Origin: Megaleporinus macrocephalus
Lineage: Eukaryota > Chordata > Actinopteri > Characiformes > Anostomidae
Direction of reading: 5' to 3'
Length of the DNA stretch: 64,000 nucleotides
NCBI GenBank assembly: GCA_021613375.1
Contig: CM038704.1
Span: 34,241,488-34,305,487, forward strand
Positions 23,196 to 34,734 of this stretch are shown here, piece after piece (position 1 is the stretch's first letter; the number at the start of each line of letters is the position of its first letter). The notes under the pieces were generated by a model, which searched no databases, was not told where the DNA came from, and worked only from the letters and a program-made list of their open reading frames with translations. The position numbers and the translations under genes were made by a program.

Positions 23196-25479
23196 TTGCA
23201 TGCAGAACAGGCTGTTTATAGTAAGTCTATTCCAAGCTCTTTTTTGCTCCTCCTCCTCTTTCTCATGCTCCTCTTAAGGAAGCGTTCCCTACGGCACTCC
23301 GTCCTTTGTTCTTCTTTTGCATGCCATTATGGACTGTGTTAATAAAAGCTCTTCTAGGTTCCCTCTCTCCTCATTACAGCTGGTATAGATCTCCTTGGTC
23401 TCTCTGAGAGAGAGAGAGCAAGGGAAAGTAATGAAGAGATGGAAAATGAAGGCTGGATGTTATCTGCAGAGTGAGTATGTGTGAAATCTATGACTCGGAA
23501 TTTCTCTCCTGCTTTACTGAAACTCTAATCTGCTCTCTCTCCCCTCAGAGCTGTAATCCAGTCAAACTCAGGCCCTCATTAACATGAGGAGAAACCAGCC
23601 TGAGCACTGCTCTTTGTAGAAATACATTCATCCACTGTAGAGTCTTATTAAGTCAGAGCATTTACAGTTTATGAAGGTAACAGCACAACCAGTAAATCAT
23701 CATCACTGCTGAACAAAAATCATCAGTGCATTCCATTCTGGACTGAAGAATTAGTCACCGCCTTTAAAGGTTCCTCTCTCGATGGGCAGCATTTAAGAAC
23801 CATCATATGCCATTGTACACATTGTACAAGATGCGGTTTTACATATTTACGCCCTATGATTTGGTCCTTTAATAAAACAAGCTGTTTATCTTTTTTTGGT
23901 GAGCCAACAAATAATTTGATCAGCTCTGCTCTGATTGGCTGGTTTACAGAAATGATCACACAAGGATCAAACAGAGGCAACTAAATAAAATTAACCTCTG
24001 TGTAAATAATTTAAAGATGATCTGCTTTAACCGGCAAACAGTGATAAAATTACACACCATGCCTGCTACTTACAGGTTACTCTCGGGGTTGTGTGTTGAT
24101 AAAGGTGGAACTGCTCCGCTCTTCAGTCTCTTCAGTGTTAAATGCTCAGTAAAACTGCTTGATATTGTCCATGGTCTGAGAAACTGTCTGGAATGAAATG
24201 TGCAGACTTTAAATTAAATTGAATTACATTATTTGCGATCCTGGTAAAGATGCAGCTGAAGTTACTATTTGACAACTTAGCTATCTTTAACAGTCAATAG
24301 CTATCTTTTAATCAGTTGGCTAGTTGGCCAACTGAGTTCTAGATAAAATAAACATCACCTGGGGTACCATCATAGCAACTACTTGAATCGCGTAAGCTGC
24401 ACAGACACGGTTCTTTAGAAAACACACAGTTCTAGTTTTCTTCTTCTGTGAAGCCAGGTGTGCACGGACATGCCTCTGGGGACTGCAGCAAGTTCATACT
24501 GGTTGCTCCACTTTCACACTGTACCACTGTCCTTCTGTAAACTGTGTGCTCTATAGTATCCGCCTGATGTGGTCAATCTAAAAATAGACTGTACTACTAA
24601 AGAAAAAAGTGTCCTTAGTCAAAAACCCCTGACAATACAGCCCCTCACATACAACCAGAGTAGAACTTCCTAGAACATCCAGCAGTTCTCTGCACAGAAA
24701 GTAGGAAAGTGGCGTCTTGTTTAAATGTTTCATTCCACCTTAAATGCTGTAGCTGTTTCATTCTGCCACCCGGCGCAAAATGGAAAATGCAAACTAGAAG
24801 CCCCCATGTTTATGTTACCAGGTGTGCATCAGAAGTGTGCATCACCCTTCATCCATTATTATTACAATATTCAATAAAGTATATTTATTTGTATTACATT
24901 CACATAAAGATTTGTATTCAAATTAGAAATTAGCACCTCTGATGTTCACTCATGAATAAATAAATTATCAAATCATCTTCATTTAAACAATGAAATATTT
25001 TCCAAATAATTTTAGATTAATATACTTCAAACATTGACATCAGTGAGGCAAAATAAAGCAGATTGCAAGATGCAATGCAGTACACAATATTACCAGCAGA
25101 GGGAAGTACCACATCATTCTTTCTATCTGACGAATTATTGTCCAGCTGTTTTGGTGAAAGAGAGGACCACCAACACGCAGAGAGAGAGGGAGACCCAGTA
25201 AGAAACTTTTTTATTACTAACAATTATTTATTATTATTAACGCTTTAGTTGAGCTCTACCTATTCATCCTATAACAGTTTAGCTCCACCCCTTGAGTCTA
25301 CTGTAGTTTAGCCCCACCCCTTAAGTTTACAGCAGTTTAGCTCCACCACTTTAACTATATAACACTATGGCTGGTAATTCATAATTTAATATTAAACATA
25401 TAAAAATATGTATTTGGCTATACCCATTTAAGAACTCCACAGAGTTTCATACTCATTCCTGTTAGGGTTAGAGTCTGCT
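23196..25479. other. plppr2 intron 1, nothing recognised
   Basis: The stretch contains short GA runs near 23403, a CCACCCCTTGAGT-type short repeat at 25284-25350, and no recognisable exon or transposon. Confidence 0.5.
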
Positions 25480-26260
25480 AGTGATGGTGATAGTAATTCT
25501 GACTATTGTAGTGGTGTTGATCATGGTGTTCGGCATGGTGGTCTTAATCTGGAAAGTGAAGGAAATATTGTTAAGAATGATGGTAGTGTGATCATGCAAA
25601 GCTAAAGGTGATGATGTGACAGCAATGATCACGGTAAGCCTGATGATAATATTGATCATTATGATGATGGTGATGATGATAATGATTGTGGTGTTAATGA
25701 TATTGGTATTAGTAGTGATGGTGGTGATAATGAGAGTAGTGGGTTGTGATGATAATGGTGTTGATGGTGGTTGTAATGATAGTGATGATGGTGAGGGTGA
25801 TGATATGGATTTGATTGTGTTGGTAATGATCATAATGTACTTAATGTGATGGTTGTGGTAATTATAATGATGGTGATATTGATGATAATGAAGACGTTGA
25901 TAGAGATGGTGGTGATAATGAAGATAAGGATGGTGATGAGAAATGTATCAATGATAATGAAGATGCTGGTGATGCTGGTGATAATATTAAAGATAATAAT
26001 GGAGTTAATGGTGATAGTGGGGTAAGAATGACAGTAGTGCTGATGGGCAGGACAATGGTGATGATAAAGGTAAAGATAAAGATGAAGCAATGGTGGTATT
26101 AATGAAAATGATGTAATGGTAATGATGTTGGTGATGATAACCGTATGATGATTTTGTCGGTCAAAGATCAGGCACATGCGCACATGATGGTGGTTATAAT
26201 GTATGTTATAATGATCAGATAAATGATGATGTTAATGGTGATGATGGAGTAAAATTCAGT
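25480..26260 (+). repeat. GATGATGGTGAT-type degenerate array, block 4
   Basis: Plus-strand G/T/A-rich periodic sequence (GATGATGGTGATGATGATAA, GGTGATAATGAAGA). It has the same three-base periodicity as blocks 1-3, with GAT words more frequent. Confidence 0.8.
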
Positions 26261-27589
26261 TGTGTGCTAAAGCAGTTTGGTGGTTTGGAGGCTCACCTGT
26301 AATTGTTACTGGTTTGAAAATTGAGCTGAAGATTATCTATTTATTTTACAAGATTACAAGATTACTCAAGATTACAAGATTACTCAAGTCACTACAACTC
26401 TATGAGAGCTGAATATTATGCTGTAGCCACGACAGCAAGGCTCATATTAACATAATTAGCCTCAAATATATTGTCGCTGTCCAATGAAAAACATGTATCT
26501 CAATCGATTTTGAGTTTTCTATATCATTTGAACACGCCAATTGGCGTTTACATTGTGTGAAAATTGAATGATGAATGGACCAATAGAAGTGCTCCAAAAT
26601 AGGTTGGAAAAAATCTGGTTCCATTGGTCTCTCCTGTAAAGTTGCAATTTTGGAGATACTTGTTTTTCATTGGACAGCGATGATATATTTGCTTGACAAC
26701 AGTCAAATGGCATAAATTAAAAATGATTTTTAAAACATTTTTCATTAATGTCAAATGTTCTTCCAGCTCATGCTCAAGCCCTGTGTTTCTGTCCAGCTGC
26801 TGTGTCTGATGTGGTTGTAAACATCTGCACAAAATAGAAAGTGATTAAATTTAGATAGAATTCATATTTTATTTCTATTTCAGATCAGAACTACAGACAG
26901 TGTCCCTGCATTGCCTCACACAGCTGCTCATCTGCTTCTCAGTGTGACTGTCCTGTACAGTGCTGAGATATTTGGGTTATTTGCTCGTTACTCATTATAA
27001 ATGTCAAACACCTCCCCTTTAATTCCGGCAGAGCAATAAAGATCAGTATAATAATCTCTCTCTGTCTCTCTCGCTCTTTTCCTTTGTCCTTCTTTTTCTC
27101 TTTCTTTCTTTCTGTTACTCTTTCTTCTTTTTCTCTTTTTGTCTGTTACTCTCTTTTCTTTCTTTCTCTTTCCAGCCTTGTTTCTGATCATCCTTCTTTT
27201 ATTCTTTTCTGATTTCCCCATTTCCCCTCCTCCCTCTGTTACGCTGTCTTCCCTCCGGTTTTTCCCATCTTGTCAAAAAAAATTCTGTTCTGCTCTTTCT
27301 CTCTCTCTCATACTCTTGATCTTCTGCTTTCTTTTATCCCTCTCTTATTCTCTTTCTCTCTCCCAGACTGTCTTTCTCTTTCCAGTCTTGTTTTCATGCT
27401 CCTAATCTTCCCTTTCTTTTATCCCTCTGTTTTCTGTTCACCCCTCCTCCCTCCCTCTATCCTCCCCCCTTCTCTGCTCGTTCGAAGGGCTTGCATCTAG
27501 TTTCTGTTTTTTGCTGTTTCTTTTTTCACGCTCTTCCTCTTCATCTATTCATTTATTCACAGCGTGGATTATTTTATTTTATCTGCAGG
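26261..27589. other. plppr2 intron 1 with a long pyrimidine-rich stretch
   Basis: 26340-26400 has a short repeat of CAAGATTACAAGATTACT. 27050-27480 is strongly C/T-rich (TTTCTTTCTTTC, CTCTCTCTC runs). No exon is recognised. Confidence 0.55.
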
Positions 27590-27590
27590 A

Positions 27591-27651
<61 letters not shown>
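27590..27651 (+). repeat. Compound (CT)n(CA)n microsatellite before an acceptor
   Basis: About 17 CT units pass directly into about 13 CA units. The tract ends 52 bases before the coding exon at 27704, within the region where polypyrimidine-tract and CA-binding splicing factors act. Confidence 0.95.
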
Positions 27652-27656
<5 letters not shown>

Positions 27657-27703
27657 ATCCTTATACCCTCTCTGTCTCTGTTTTGGTGATGTTTTATTTT
27701 CAG

Positions 27704-27892
27704 TTGGTGATCATGGCCGGGATCGTTCTGCTTGCATATTATTTTGAGTACACTGATACGTTCCCCGTCCACATCCAGGGGTTCTTCTGCTTCGATAAAG
27801 CATTCTCCAAACCATACCCCGGCCCCGAGGACTCCAGCAGCGCTCCACCTGTACTTGTCTACTCACTCATTACTGCCATCCCCACCGTAACG
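27704..27892 (+). CDS. plppr2: plppr2 coding exon 2: span 1 and first extracellular loop
   Basis: The exon encodes residues 27-89 in phase 0 at both ends. It opens with LVIMAGIVLLAYYFE, the rest of membrane span 1, then TDTFPVHIQGFFCFDK and PYPGPED, blocks shared by vertebrate PLPPR proteins, then VLVYSLITAIPTV, the start of span 2. The acceptor is GTTTTATTTTCAG|TTGG and the donor is ACG|GTAAGA. The wording TDTFPVH and KPYPGPE favours PLPPR2 over PLPPR1. An open frame runs upstream of the acceptor through the CT/CA repeat but is intronic. The next coding exon is 31.7 kb away. Confidence 0.93.
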
Positions 27893-29484
27893 GTAAGACC
27901 ACCGATTCTCATTTATATGCTCTTTTAGAACTGCACTCTTAAAGAACAAATAATCACCCCCAGCTACCTCCCCCCATGTGTGAACTATCTGTACATAAAG
28001 TAGACCAAGCAAAACTAACTGCCCATATCCTGTGACATCACAAACACAACTAACTAGCATTCTGGAACACTACATTACCAGCGTTTCACACGAGAGTTTG
28101 CTCTGAACCTAAAACCACTTTGTCGTTATGTTTGGTGAACTGTAAAAGCTGTTTTGGAGCCCAGTAACCTGGTCAGAGTGAAATCCACTGTCTGAATTTC
28201 ACTTTCATTTAACTCTTGTGGGGTCTGCTGCGCTTGAGGAAGTTATACACTCACAAAATTTTGTAGCTAAATTTCTTTACCTTATGTCACTTCTGTGGTG
28301 CTGGGACTGTTGTGATATATATTACTATGTTAGTCTTTGTGGCCAAGAAATAAATAATTTATAGAATATTAGCACAGTTTATATGTCAGACACAATATTG
28401 TTCTCCAGACTGTTCAGTGACAGGAACCAAAGGTCAGTTTTGCGTATTGAGCTTTTCCAAAAATAGATGGATTTGCGGTGAAAGCTGCATGCTTTCTTAT
28501 TAGGAGCAGTTTGGCAGATATCTTGTGCTTTCCTATCTTAAAGAGGACCTTAGGTCCTCACAAAGAGCTAAATACAGGAACAACAGAACCACACAGTCTC
28601 CCGCTGTGACCTGTATCCTCCTGCACAACCTCAAACCTGTTCATGCTTATGAACGCTGAGTTTTGTCCTGGTTTCCTTTCTGAATGTGAATCCTCCATCT
28701 CTGCAGTGACTTGCCCAAACATACAGCGTTGAGCCAGAGGCACCAGGGATAGAAGAACATATGCCTGCCGCTCTGTTACCATGGTATCTACATGGGCAAT
28801 AAGCCACACATATTCCAAGATATTCTGCTCAAATCACTTCATCATCTACAGCAAGTTATACCCTTCTTTGACTGTTTCAGAGTTGCTCTGACTGTAGTCG
28901 ATCAGCTCAGGCAAGCTGGGCTCTGAAGTTTGCTTTATTAGTGCTAGCGCTGGAGTTCCAAGGCTAATGTAACTAACAAGTAATAGAAGGTACAGAAATA
29001 GGCATTGCAATAAGCATTAATGAATTGTTTGTTTCTGACACAGAGATATATACCTATAAATATGGACTGTGTTAGCTGAGGATGCTACTTAGTAATGACG
29101 TTGCATTCAACTTAACTCTGAAGTGGTCATTCAGAGTTTGGAATTACATTTATCACATGGTGTTCTGAGTTCATATTTTTTCCTAGTTGTAGGGGGAAAA
29201 AGTTTTGAGCTTTAGTCGAGTGAAGCATGACTCTATTAGACAAGGGTGTAGGCTTGCATATGGAGGGACATATTTATATTTTGGGTTAAAAGAATTGTCC
29301 CTACCAATATTTGAGCAAAATAGTTTACATTATATTTGGAGCGGACAATTACGATTGTGCCTTCCAGAAAATGCATCTTTTAGATGCCGTTTAACCATGT
29401 TCATATTTTTATCCAACACCGGTTCGTGGAGGAGCTTCAGATCCTGAACCACTCCAATATACATTAAACATTGTCAACAGTGGA
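27893..29484. other. plppr2 intron 2, nothing recognised
   Basis: This unassigned DNA starts the 31.7-kb intron. Short frames on both strands have no recognisable relatives. Confidence 0.5.
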
Positions 29485-29640
29485 TGGAGACCAGTTGAAG
29501 AGGGACTGATTTCTTATATAGCTACCCCAATTTGTATGAACACAAGTGGTTTGCATTTTATAAACATTTGCCTTTTGGTACTGGACACCTCTTCCTGTCG
29601 CATCATTCTAGGCATGCCTTGGCTTAATAAAGGGTTGTGA
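29485..29640 (+). pseudogene. Gypsy-type LTR retrotransposon fragment, protease region
   Basis: With frame changes, the translation gives ISYIATPICMNTSGLHF and then CRIILGMPWLNKG. The I-I-LG-PWL block is the conserved C-terminal part of Ty3/Gypsy aspartic proteases. The catalytic DSG part is not recognisable upstream. The piece heads a collinear series of Gypsy fragments (31846, 33440, 34140). Confidence 0.5.
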
Positions 29641-29649
29641 TTAAGATTG

Positions 29650-30560
29650 GACTAAGGAGGACGCTATGCTGTAGTAACGCAAGACCTCAATGCGAACTTG
29701 GGCAGTATCGAGCAAGGCAGCGAGTCAGTGATTGTTAAACACTACATTGATTAGTTTTCTTAGCCAGCAGTTATAAACAACTTTAAAGGCTATAAAATTT
29801 ATATAGTATGTTAGTCACTACCTGAAGCGCACTGGAGGACGGCAAAGAGAATCTGGATAGTCTGCAGACTTACATCAACGAGTGTTTCGAGCAAGTTGTC
29901 ATGGGGAAACCAAACAAAACGTTGACTCCCTCTGGCAACAAAGAAGCTCCGTCCACCAAGAGGAGTCATCCTGAAGATTCCCCAGAGGCTTCTTCTTATT
30001 CCAGCGATATGGTGGATATTTTGGAATCCATTAATAAGAAGCTGTCCAGTTTCTACGCTCCCCTCTCCATTTTGGAAATTCTCCACAAGGAGTTTCAGGC
30101 TCTCCAGAAGTCTGTAGAAGTTAAGCCAGCATCAGGTGGAAACACTTGCTGTGGAAAACACTGCTCTCAGAGAGTCTGTGAATTCCCTCACCAAAGGAAT
30201 GACCTGGCTCTTGGTAGAAAAAAAAATCAGAGAAACCGTCATCAAGCTCCAGGCCCGCAGCATAAGGGACAACTTCGTGTTTTTCGGGATTACCGGAGAA
30301 AGCGGAAGAAAACCCAAATTTGAACGCTTCAAGCAAATGAGCTGGTGAAGAGCCGCGGGCGAGAGCTAAGAGGAATGGACTTCAGCGTCAACGATCAGTT
30401 TCCCAAAGAGATCCTGGAGCGACGCAGGATCCTGTTCCCTCTCCGGAAAAAATACATCCAAGAAGGTTCACGAGCAGTCATCACGGTGGATAAACTTTGT
30501 ATTAATGGACAGCTTTATCACGACCAGGAAACCACGCCATGGGTGTACTAATCAGGTGAT
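29650..30560 (+). pseudogene. L1/Tx1-type LINE ORF1 fragment
   Basis: Three overlapping frames make up one decayed ORF1: 29901-30120 (MGKPNKTLTPSGNKEAP, then a helical stretch), 30136-30340 (a coiled-coil-like stretch, then LQARSIRDNFVFFGITGE) and 30345-30551 (FSVNDQFPKEILERRR, then AVITVDKLCINGQLY). The order coiled coil, RNA-recognition-like DNFVFFGI, then a basic C-terminal domain is that of LINE-1-type ORF1 proteins, which bind RNA as trimers. At least two frame changes break it. No ORF2 follows; the segment ends at interspersed repeat B. Confidence 0.7.
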
Positions 30561-30824
30561 CTGTGTACACAAACTCCTTTTTCTGACTCTTTCGCTCTTT
30601 TTCTTCTAAAGGTTCATTAGACATGTATGTTTATAACAATTAATGCCAGTTCAGTCAGCATAGTGAATTGTTTTGTTGTTATGCTAAGTAATTATTATTA
30701 TTATTTTATTTTTTTTCTCTCTTTTGTTATATTTGTCACTTTGGAATGGTTTTATGGTATTTGCACCATCTCATTTTCTCTCTCACTTTACGCACCCTTT
30801 TCTTTCTGCACCCAGCAGGTTTGC

Positions 30825-31845
30825 CACACAGTCCAACTCGAGTCTTTAAACTGATGACTTGTGACTTGACTTGACATCACTAAAGACTTGCGACTTGACT
30901 TAGACTTTACCTTTACTGACTTTGACTTGGAATCAGACTTGAGCTTTAAGACTTGAAAAGACTCGCCACCAGTGTTAATTTCATTGAGGAACTATTTTCG
31001 CCATAGTTTTCGTCAGCTAACCTTATTTTCCTGACGAAAACAAGGCGCTTTAAATGCAATTAATGTAGGTTAGTTAACCACAGAGCATGTCATTTAATTA
31101 GATTGACAGCATTAGTAACAGTTATTAAATCAATAAGAGATAAATAAAAAGGTGATACAGGGATAAAATAACAGTTTTATATAATCTAGTTCAACTACAA
31201 GGATTATGCTGTAGTAATCTCAGCATCTCAGACAGGAAGTGCTCAGGTAGTGCAGAAAAGTGCCAAACACTGATCAGTACATACAGAGCTACTGCAGAGA
31301 TCCGGTCCATATATTAATGCTTATGGGTTTAGAATGTAATGTCATTAAACTTCTTGTAGGTGTAATGTGTACTAATACTTCCATATAGTGCAGTGTTTGT
31401 CAACATTGGCCCTCGAGGCCCACTGCCTGCACATTTTAGTGTTTTTTTTAGTGATTTAGTGCTTCAACACCTATTTTAACTTGGTAATGGACTGGTAATG
31501 AGGTGATTAGTGATTAGAACTGCTTGAAATAATCTATTTTCATATGCAAGTTATTTTTGTTATTATACAAACTTTAAAAACTAATATTAATGTTATATTA
31601 ATTTCAGTTTAATATACTACTAATCAACTGCATCAGTTGTGTTAAATACTGAAATGACGTTACATCTGGTGACTTGACTAGGACTCAAAGTTTAAGACTT
31701 GGGACTTGACTCGAGACTTCCTTGTATTGACTTGGGACTTGACTCGAGACTCGCTTGTATTGACTTGGGACTTGACTCAGGACTTGATTGTCAAGACTTG
31801 AGACTTACTTGTTACTTGCAACTTAGTGACTTGGTACCATGTCTG
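30825..31845 (+). mobile_element. Interspersed repeat A, short internally deleted copy
   Basis: It has the same ends as 18915-20935 (CCAACTCGAGTC at the start, GACTTGGTACCATGTCTGG at the end) and the same internal marks, but lacks about 0.8 kb corresponding to 19090-19913 and about 0.3 kb corresponding to 20070-20360. The GACTTGGGACTTGACTCGAG unit is repeated one extra time near 31700. Confidence 0.65.
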
Positions 31846-31900
31846 GTGTTTACAGATCACAAGAATCTAGAGTATTGTCAAAAACCTTGCCATATAGGAT
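31846..31900 (+). pseudogene. Gypsy RNase H fragment
   Basis: Directly after repeat A the translation reads VFTDHKNLEYCQKP. TDHKNLEY is a hallmark of the reverse transcriptase/RNase H junction of Ty3/Gypsy elements. Only this short piece survives. Confidence 0.6.
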
Positions 31901-31909
31901 AGTCACTAT

Positions 31910-33439
31910 TGGTTTGCACTTGTACTTTGCACTTGTTTTTCACATATGTACAGTTGTATTAACATTTAATTGACTACAAATGTGTTACAACACGTTCATC
32001 TCGAAGAAGAGTTTGTTTCGAATCAGCCATTTATCACAAATCGACTGACTTGATTTTGTTAACTTCTTATACATTCCCGTAGCGTTAATGCATTTGCCTG
32101 TAGAAGCTGAGCATCTATTTACTTTAATGGAACTGCATGAAACATCATTATATAAATGCTGAGCATCTCTGGGGGTAAATGGAGCTGTGGGTGGGTCTGG
32201 ACGCAAAGCTTCTGCAAACTTTTTATAGGATCAGTCAAAGACTGAATCCCGTTTTTATTGACAGCTATTTTGAGAGTTACACCGTCACTTAATCACTGGG
32301 AGCTTCATTCCCATCGCGGATTTTGCGACTAAACTCAAAAAACAAACTGCAATCCATTTATTAGTATTTGCTTGGTAAAATTACTTGACCATTTCCATTG
32401 TTCACTGTATAAATAAAACACACTCATAATATTTCATTTTTTCAGTTTAACATAATTTCAACATTTCCTTGTTCATGTTTAATATCATTTTATTCGTTTG
32501 TTCAATCAGTTATTTATACTATTGGCTAGGTTGGAATAAACTACCAGCTAGCAAGGTGCACACGGACAGTGCTAATATTGTCAACCTGATTTTGCCATTT
32601 TATAGTCTTCTTTACGAGGAGAAAGTTTTAAACTTTTAAACCAGGACAGATCAACATTGATTTTGTAAGCCCCGCCTCTCAGTGCCCCACAGGGCGTGTT
32701 TTCCCTTTTGCATGTACACACACTTTCACACACCATCACCTACACCTGCCGGTGATTAGTGCTAACGGGCAGCGGCTGCCGACACCGAGGAATGAGGACT
32801 CGTGGCTTCCATTGGGCTCGTTTCCGCGGCTCCCGCACTGCACTGCACTGAACACTACCCAGCTTCCGCAGTTCATTGACTTTGATGCCTTCGACGAAGG
32901 TGCACTGCTCTACTCTGTCCACACAGGCCTGGTTTCACCGCACCGCCAGGACATCCGTACTGGCTTTGGTTCCCCAGCTCCACCTGGCTACCAACGGAGG
33001 CGCTTGTAAGAAGCCCTATCTACCTCGGCGATCTCTTCCACCATCTAGCCAGCTCCTCGGAGAACCAGCGGCTTCCCCAAGTCCTCCTGCTCCTGGTCCA
33101 GTGGACTCTCTCGCCTTTGCGAGCCCTTTGTATTGTTTTGTTGATTTTTTGCACTGTTCAAATGCATTAAAAAAGCCCTGCGAATGGATCGTCTGTCTCC
33201 CAATGACTCTGAGCCCTTACAGATTTGGTACAAAAGTAGGGAAAGGTAACAGGTCTTCACAGCTCTCCTGCATGACAAAGTTAGCTCGCTGACTGGAAGT
33301 GCACAGGCTATTTTCTTGAAAAGGAACGGAGGGCAGAATTTACGTATAAATTAATTGACAAATTTTATGATGTAAGCCGGCAACAAGCTTCCCCTCTTTG
33401 AAAGATCAACAGCTGCCACTGGTGTCAGGCACGTTAGAG
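31910..33439. other. Unassigned intronic DNA, possible Gypsy LTR remnant in part
   Basis: 32640-33200 is more GC-rich than its surroundings and ends with GCATTAAAAAAGCCCTGCGA, resembling the polyadenylation end of fish Gypsy LTRs. No second LTR or primer site is seen. The rest is unrecognised. The frames at 32752-33292 are not supported as genes. Confidence 0.3.
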
Positions 33440-34130
33440 CCAGAAAATATTTGACCATTCTCTGTGGTTCTCGCACCCATAAGATGGGACATCAGTAAAG
33501 AAATTAACCTTAATCTTGTCATTGCTATTAACACCCTTATTTCCAAACAGTGTCAGTACCAGTTCTTTACCTGGGAACACTCATCTTTATCATCTGGTCA
33601 TCTTGGAAAAACATGCACATACTTGTTTTTAGCACGCAGATACTGGCAGGTTGTCAGACATACATAGATTTGTTTCATTGTGTTTCACGTGTTTCCAGTG
33701 TAAAACCAGCCAGTAAGCTCATACCATTTCCAGTACCATCTCGCCCCTTGTCTCATTTAGCTGTGGACTTCATCACTGACCAACCTCCATCTGAAGACAA
33801 TATGGTTATCCTTACTGTTATAGATAGGTTTTTTAGAGATTAAACCATTGCCTATGGGTTTCCAAACTGCAGAGCATTTGTTTAAACACTGGTGGCCACC
33901 TACAATCCAAGGGACAATATAAACATATGAATCAAGAATTAGGCAAATTCTGGAGACTGTATTGTCATGACAACCAAGACGATTGGTCTAAATACTTACC
34001 ATGGGCTGAAATAGCCCAGAACTCTCTGGTTGGTTCACAGGCGTGACTTCTTTCTCAAGTACCAGGTTGACCAGCATAAGGGCAACACTCCCACTTTTCT
34101 CCCTGGGCATTTTGGTTTGCTGATGGAAGT
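33440..34130 (+). pseudogene. Gypsy integrase fragment
   Basis: The frame at 33550-33843 gives [20 protein letters not shown], then [20 protein letters not shown]. This is the start of the integrase catalytic core of Ty3/Gypsy elements, with the first catalytic Asp in VDFIT. Upstream (33570-33660, another frame) a [17 protein letters not shown] stretch matches the HHCC zinc-binding region, without intact zinc ligands. Downstream, KFWRLYCHDNQDDWSKYLPW continues the core. Several stops and frame changes make it inactive. Confidence 0.75.
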
Positions 34131-34139
34131 AAAAAACTT

Positions 34140-34560
34140 CAGTTAAAGAATAAATTATGTAACTTTAAGACTTGAATTGCCTACCTGGTGGATTGAGAGG
34201 ACTACAGGCCAGAATAAACCCAGCTGGGTCCCTTTCCAGGGTATCCTGTATCAGGCACTGGTCAAAAGAATTCCATCAGCATCCTGGGAGGCCGGATTCT
34301 CAACCCAGGGATTGTCCTCTGAGCCAATTTCTCAGCCCTTCCATCAGTTGTCGTAGTAGTCGATGTCCCCAAGGCCGTTCCTGTTGCTCTGCTTCTGATC
34401 AGTGCCACCACAGGTCCTTGGGATCAGTTCAGGGTACTCTTGGTTGCATGGGTGGTGGTTGTGGTAGTCGCCCCTGTCTCTCGGGTACTGTCCCATAACC
34501 CGGTCCCTTCGTGAACAGTTCTCTAGGTCAGACAGACAGACAGACCCAAATCCGAAAAAC
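34140..34560 (+). pseudogene. Gypsy 3' end, chromodomain-like remnant
   Basis: In changing frames the translation gives a tryptophan-rich chromodomain-like tail followed by KEFHQHPGRPDSQPRDC, the usual C-terminal end of fish Gypsy chromoviruses. It directly follows the integrase piece in the same orientation. No LTR is recognised after it. Confidence 0.55.
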
Positions 34561-34734
34561 ACACTTGAACTGGGTAAGTAAGTAATTACAGTTTATTTGA
34601 ATAATACAAAAATGTGTGTTTGACTAAAGTTTAGTTAAACTAATCAGTCTCAATGTTAAATCAACAGTTAACCTGAAGAAGCTAGCTCTCTGCAGGTAAT
34701 GCTAGCACCACATTAGCTTATGAGTGCTAAAAAA

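Noticed and set aside
25468..26183. Ile/Thr-rich minus-strand frames of about 120 codons
   Set aside because: Same cause: antisense of the GATGATGGT array.
27491..27703. Open frame continuous with exon 2, upstream through the CT/CA repeat
   Set aside because: A good acceptor at 27703 and family alignment place the exon start at 27704; the upstream part translates a microsatellite.
32752..33292. Overlapping Pro-rich frames as a host exon in a GC-rich patch
   Set aside because: No flanking splice pair in phase with plppr2; the patch looks more like an old LTR.
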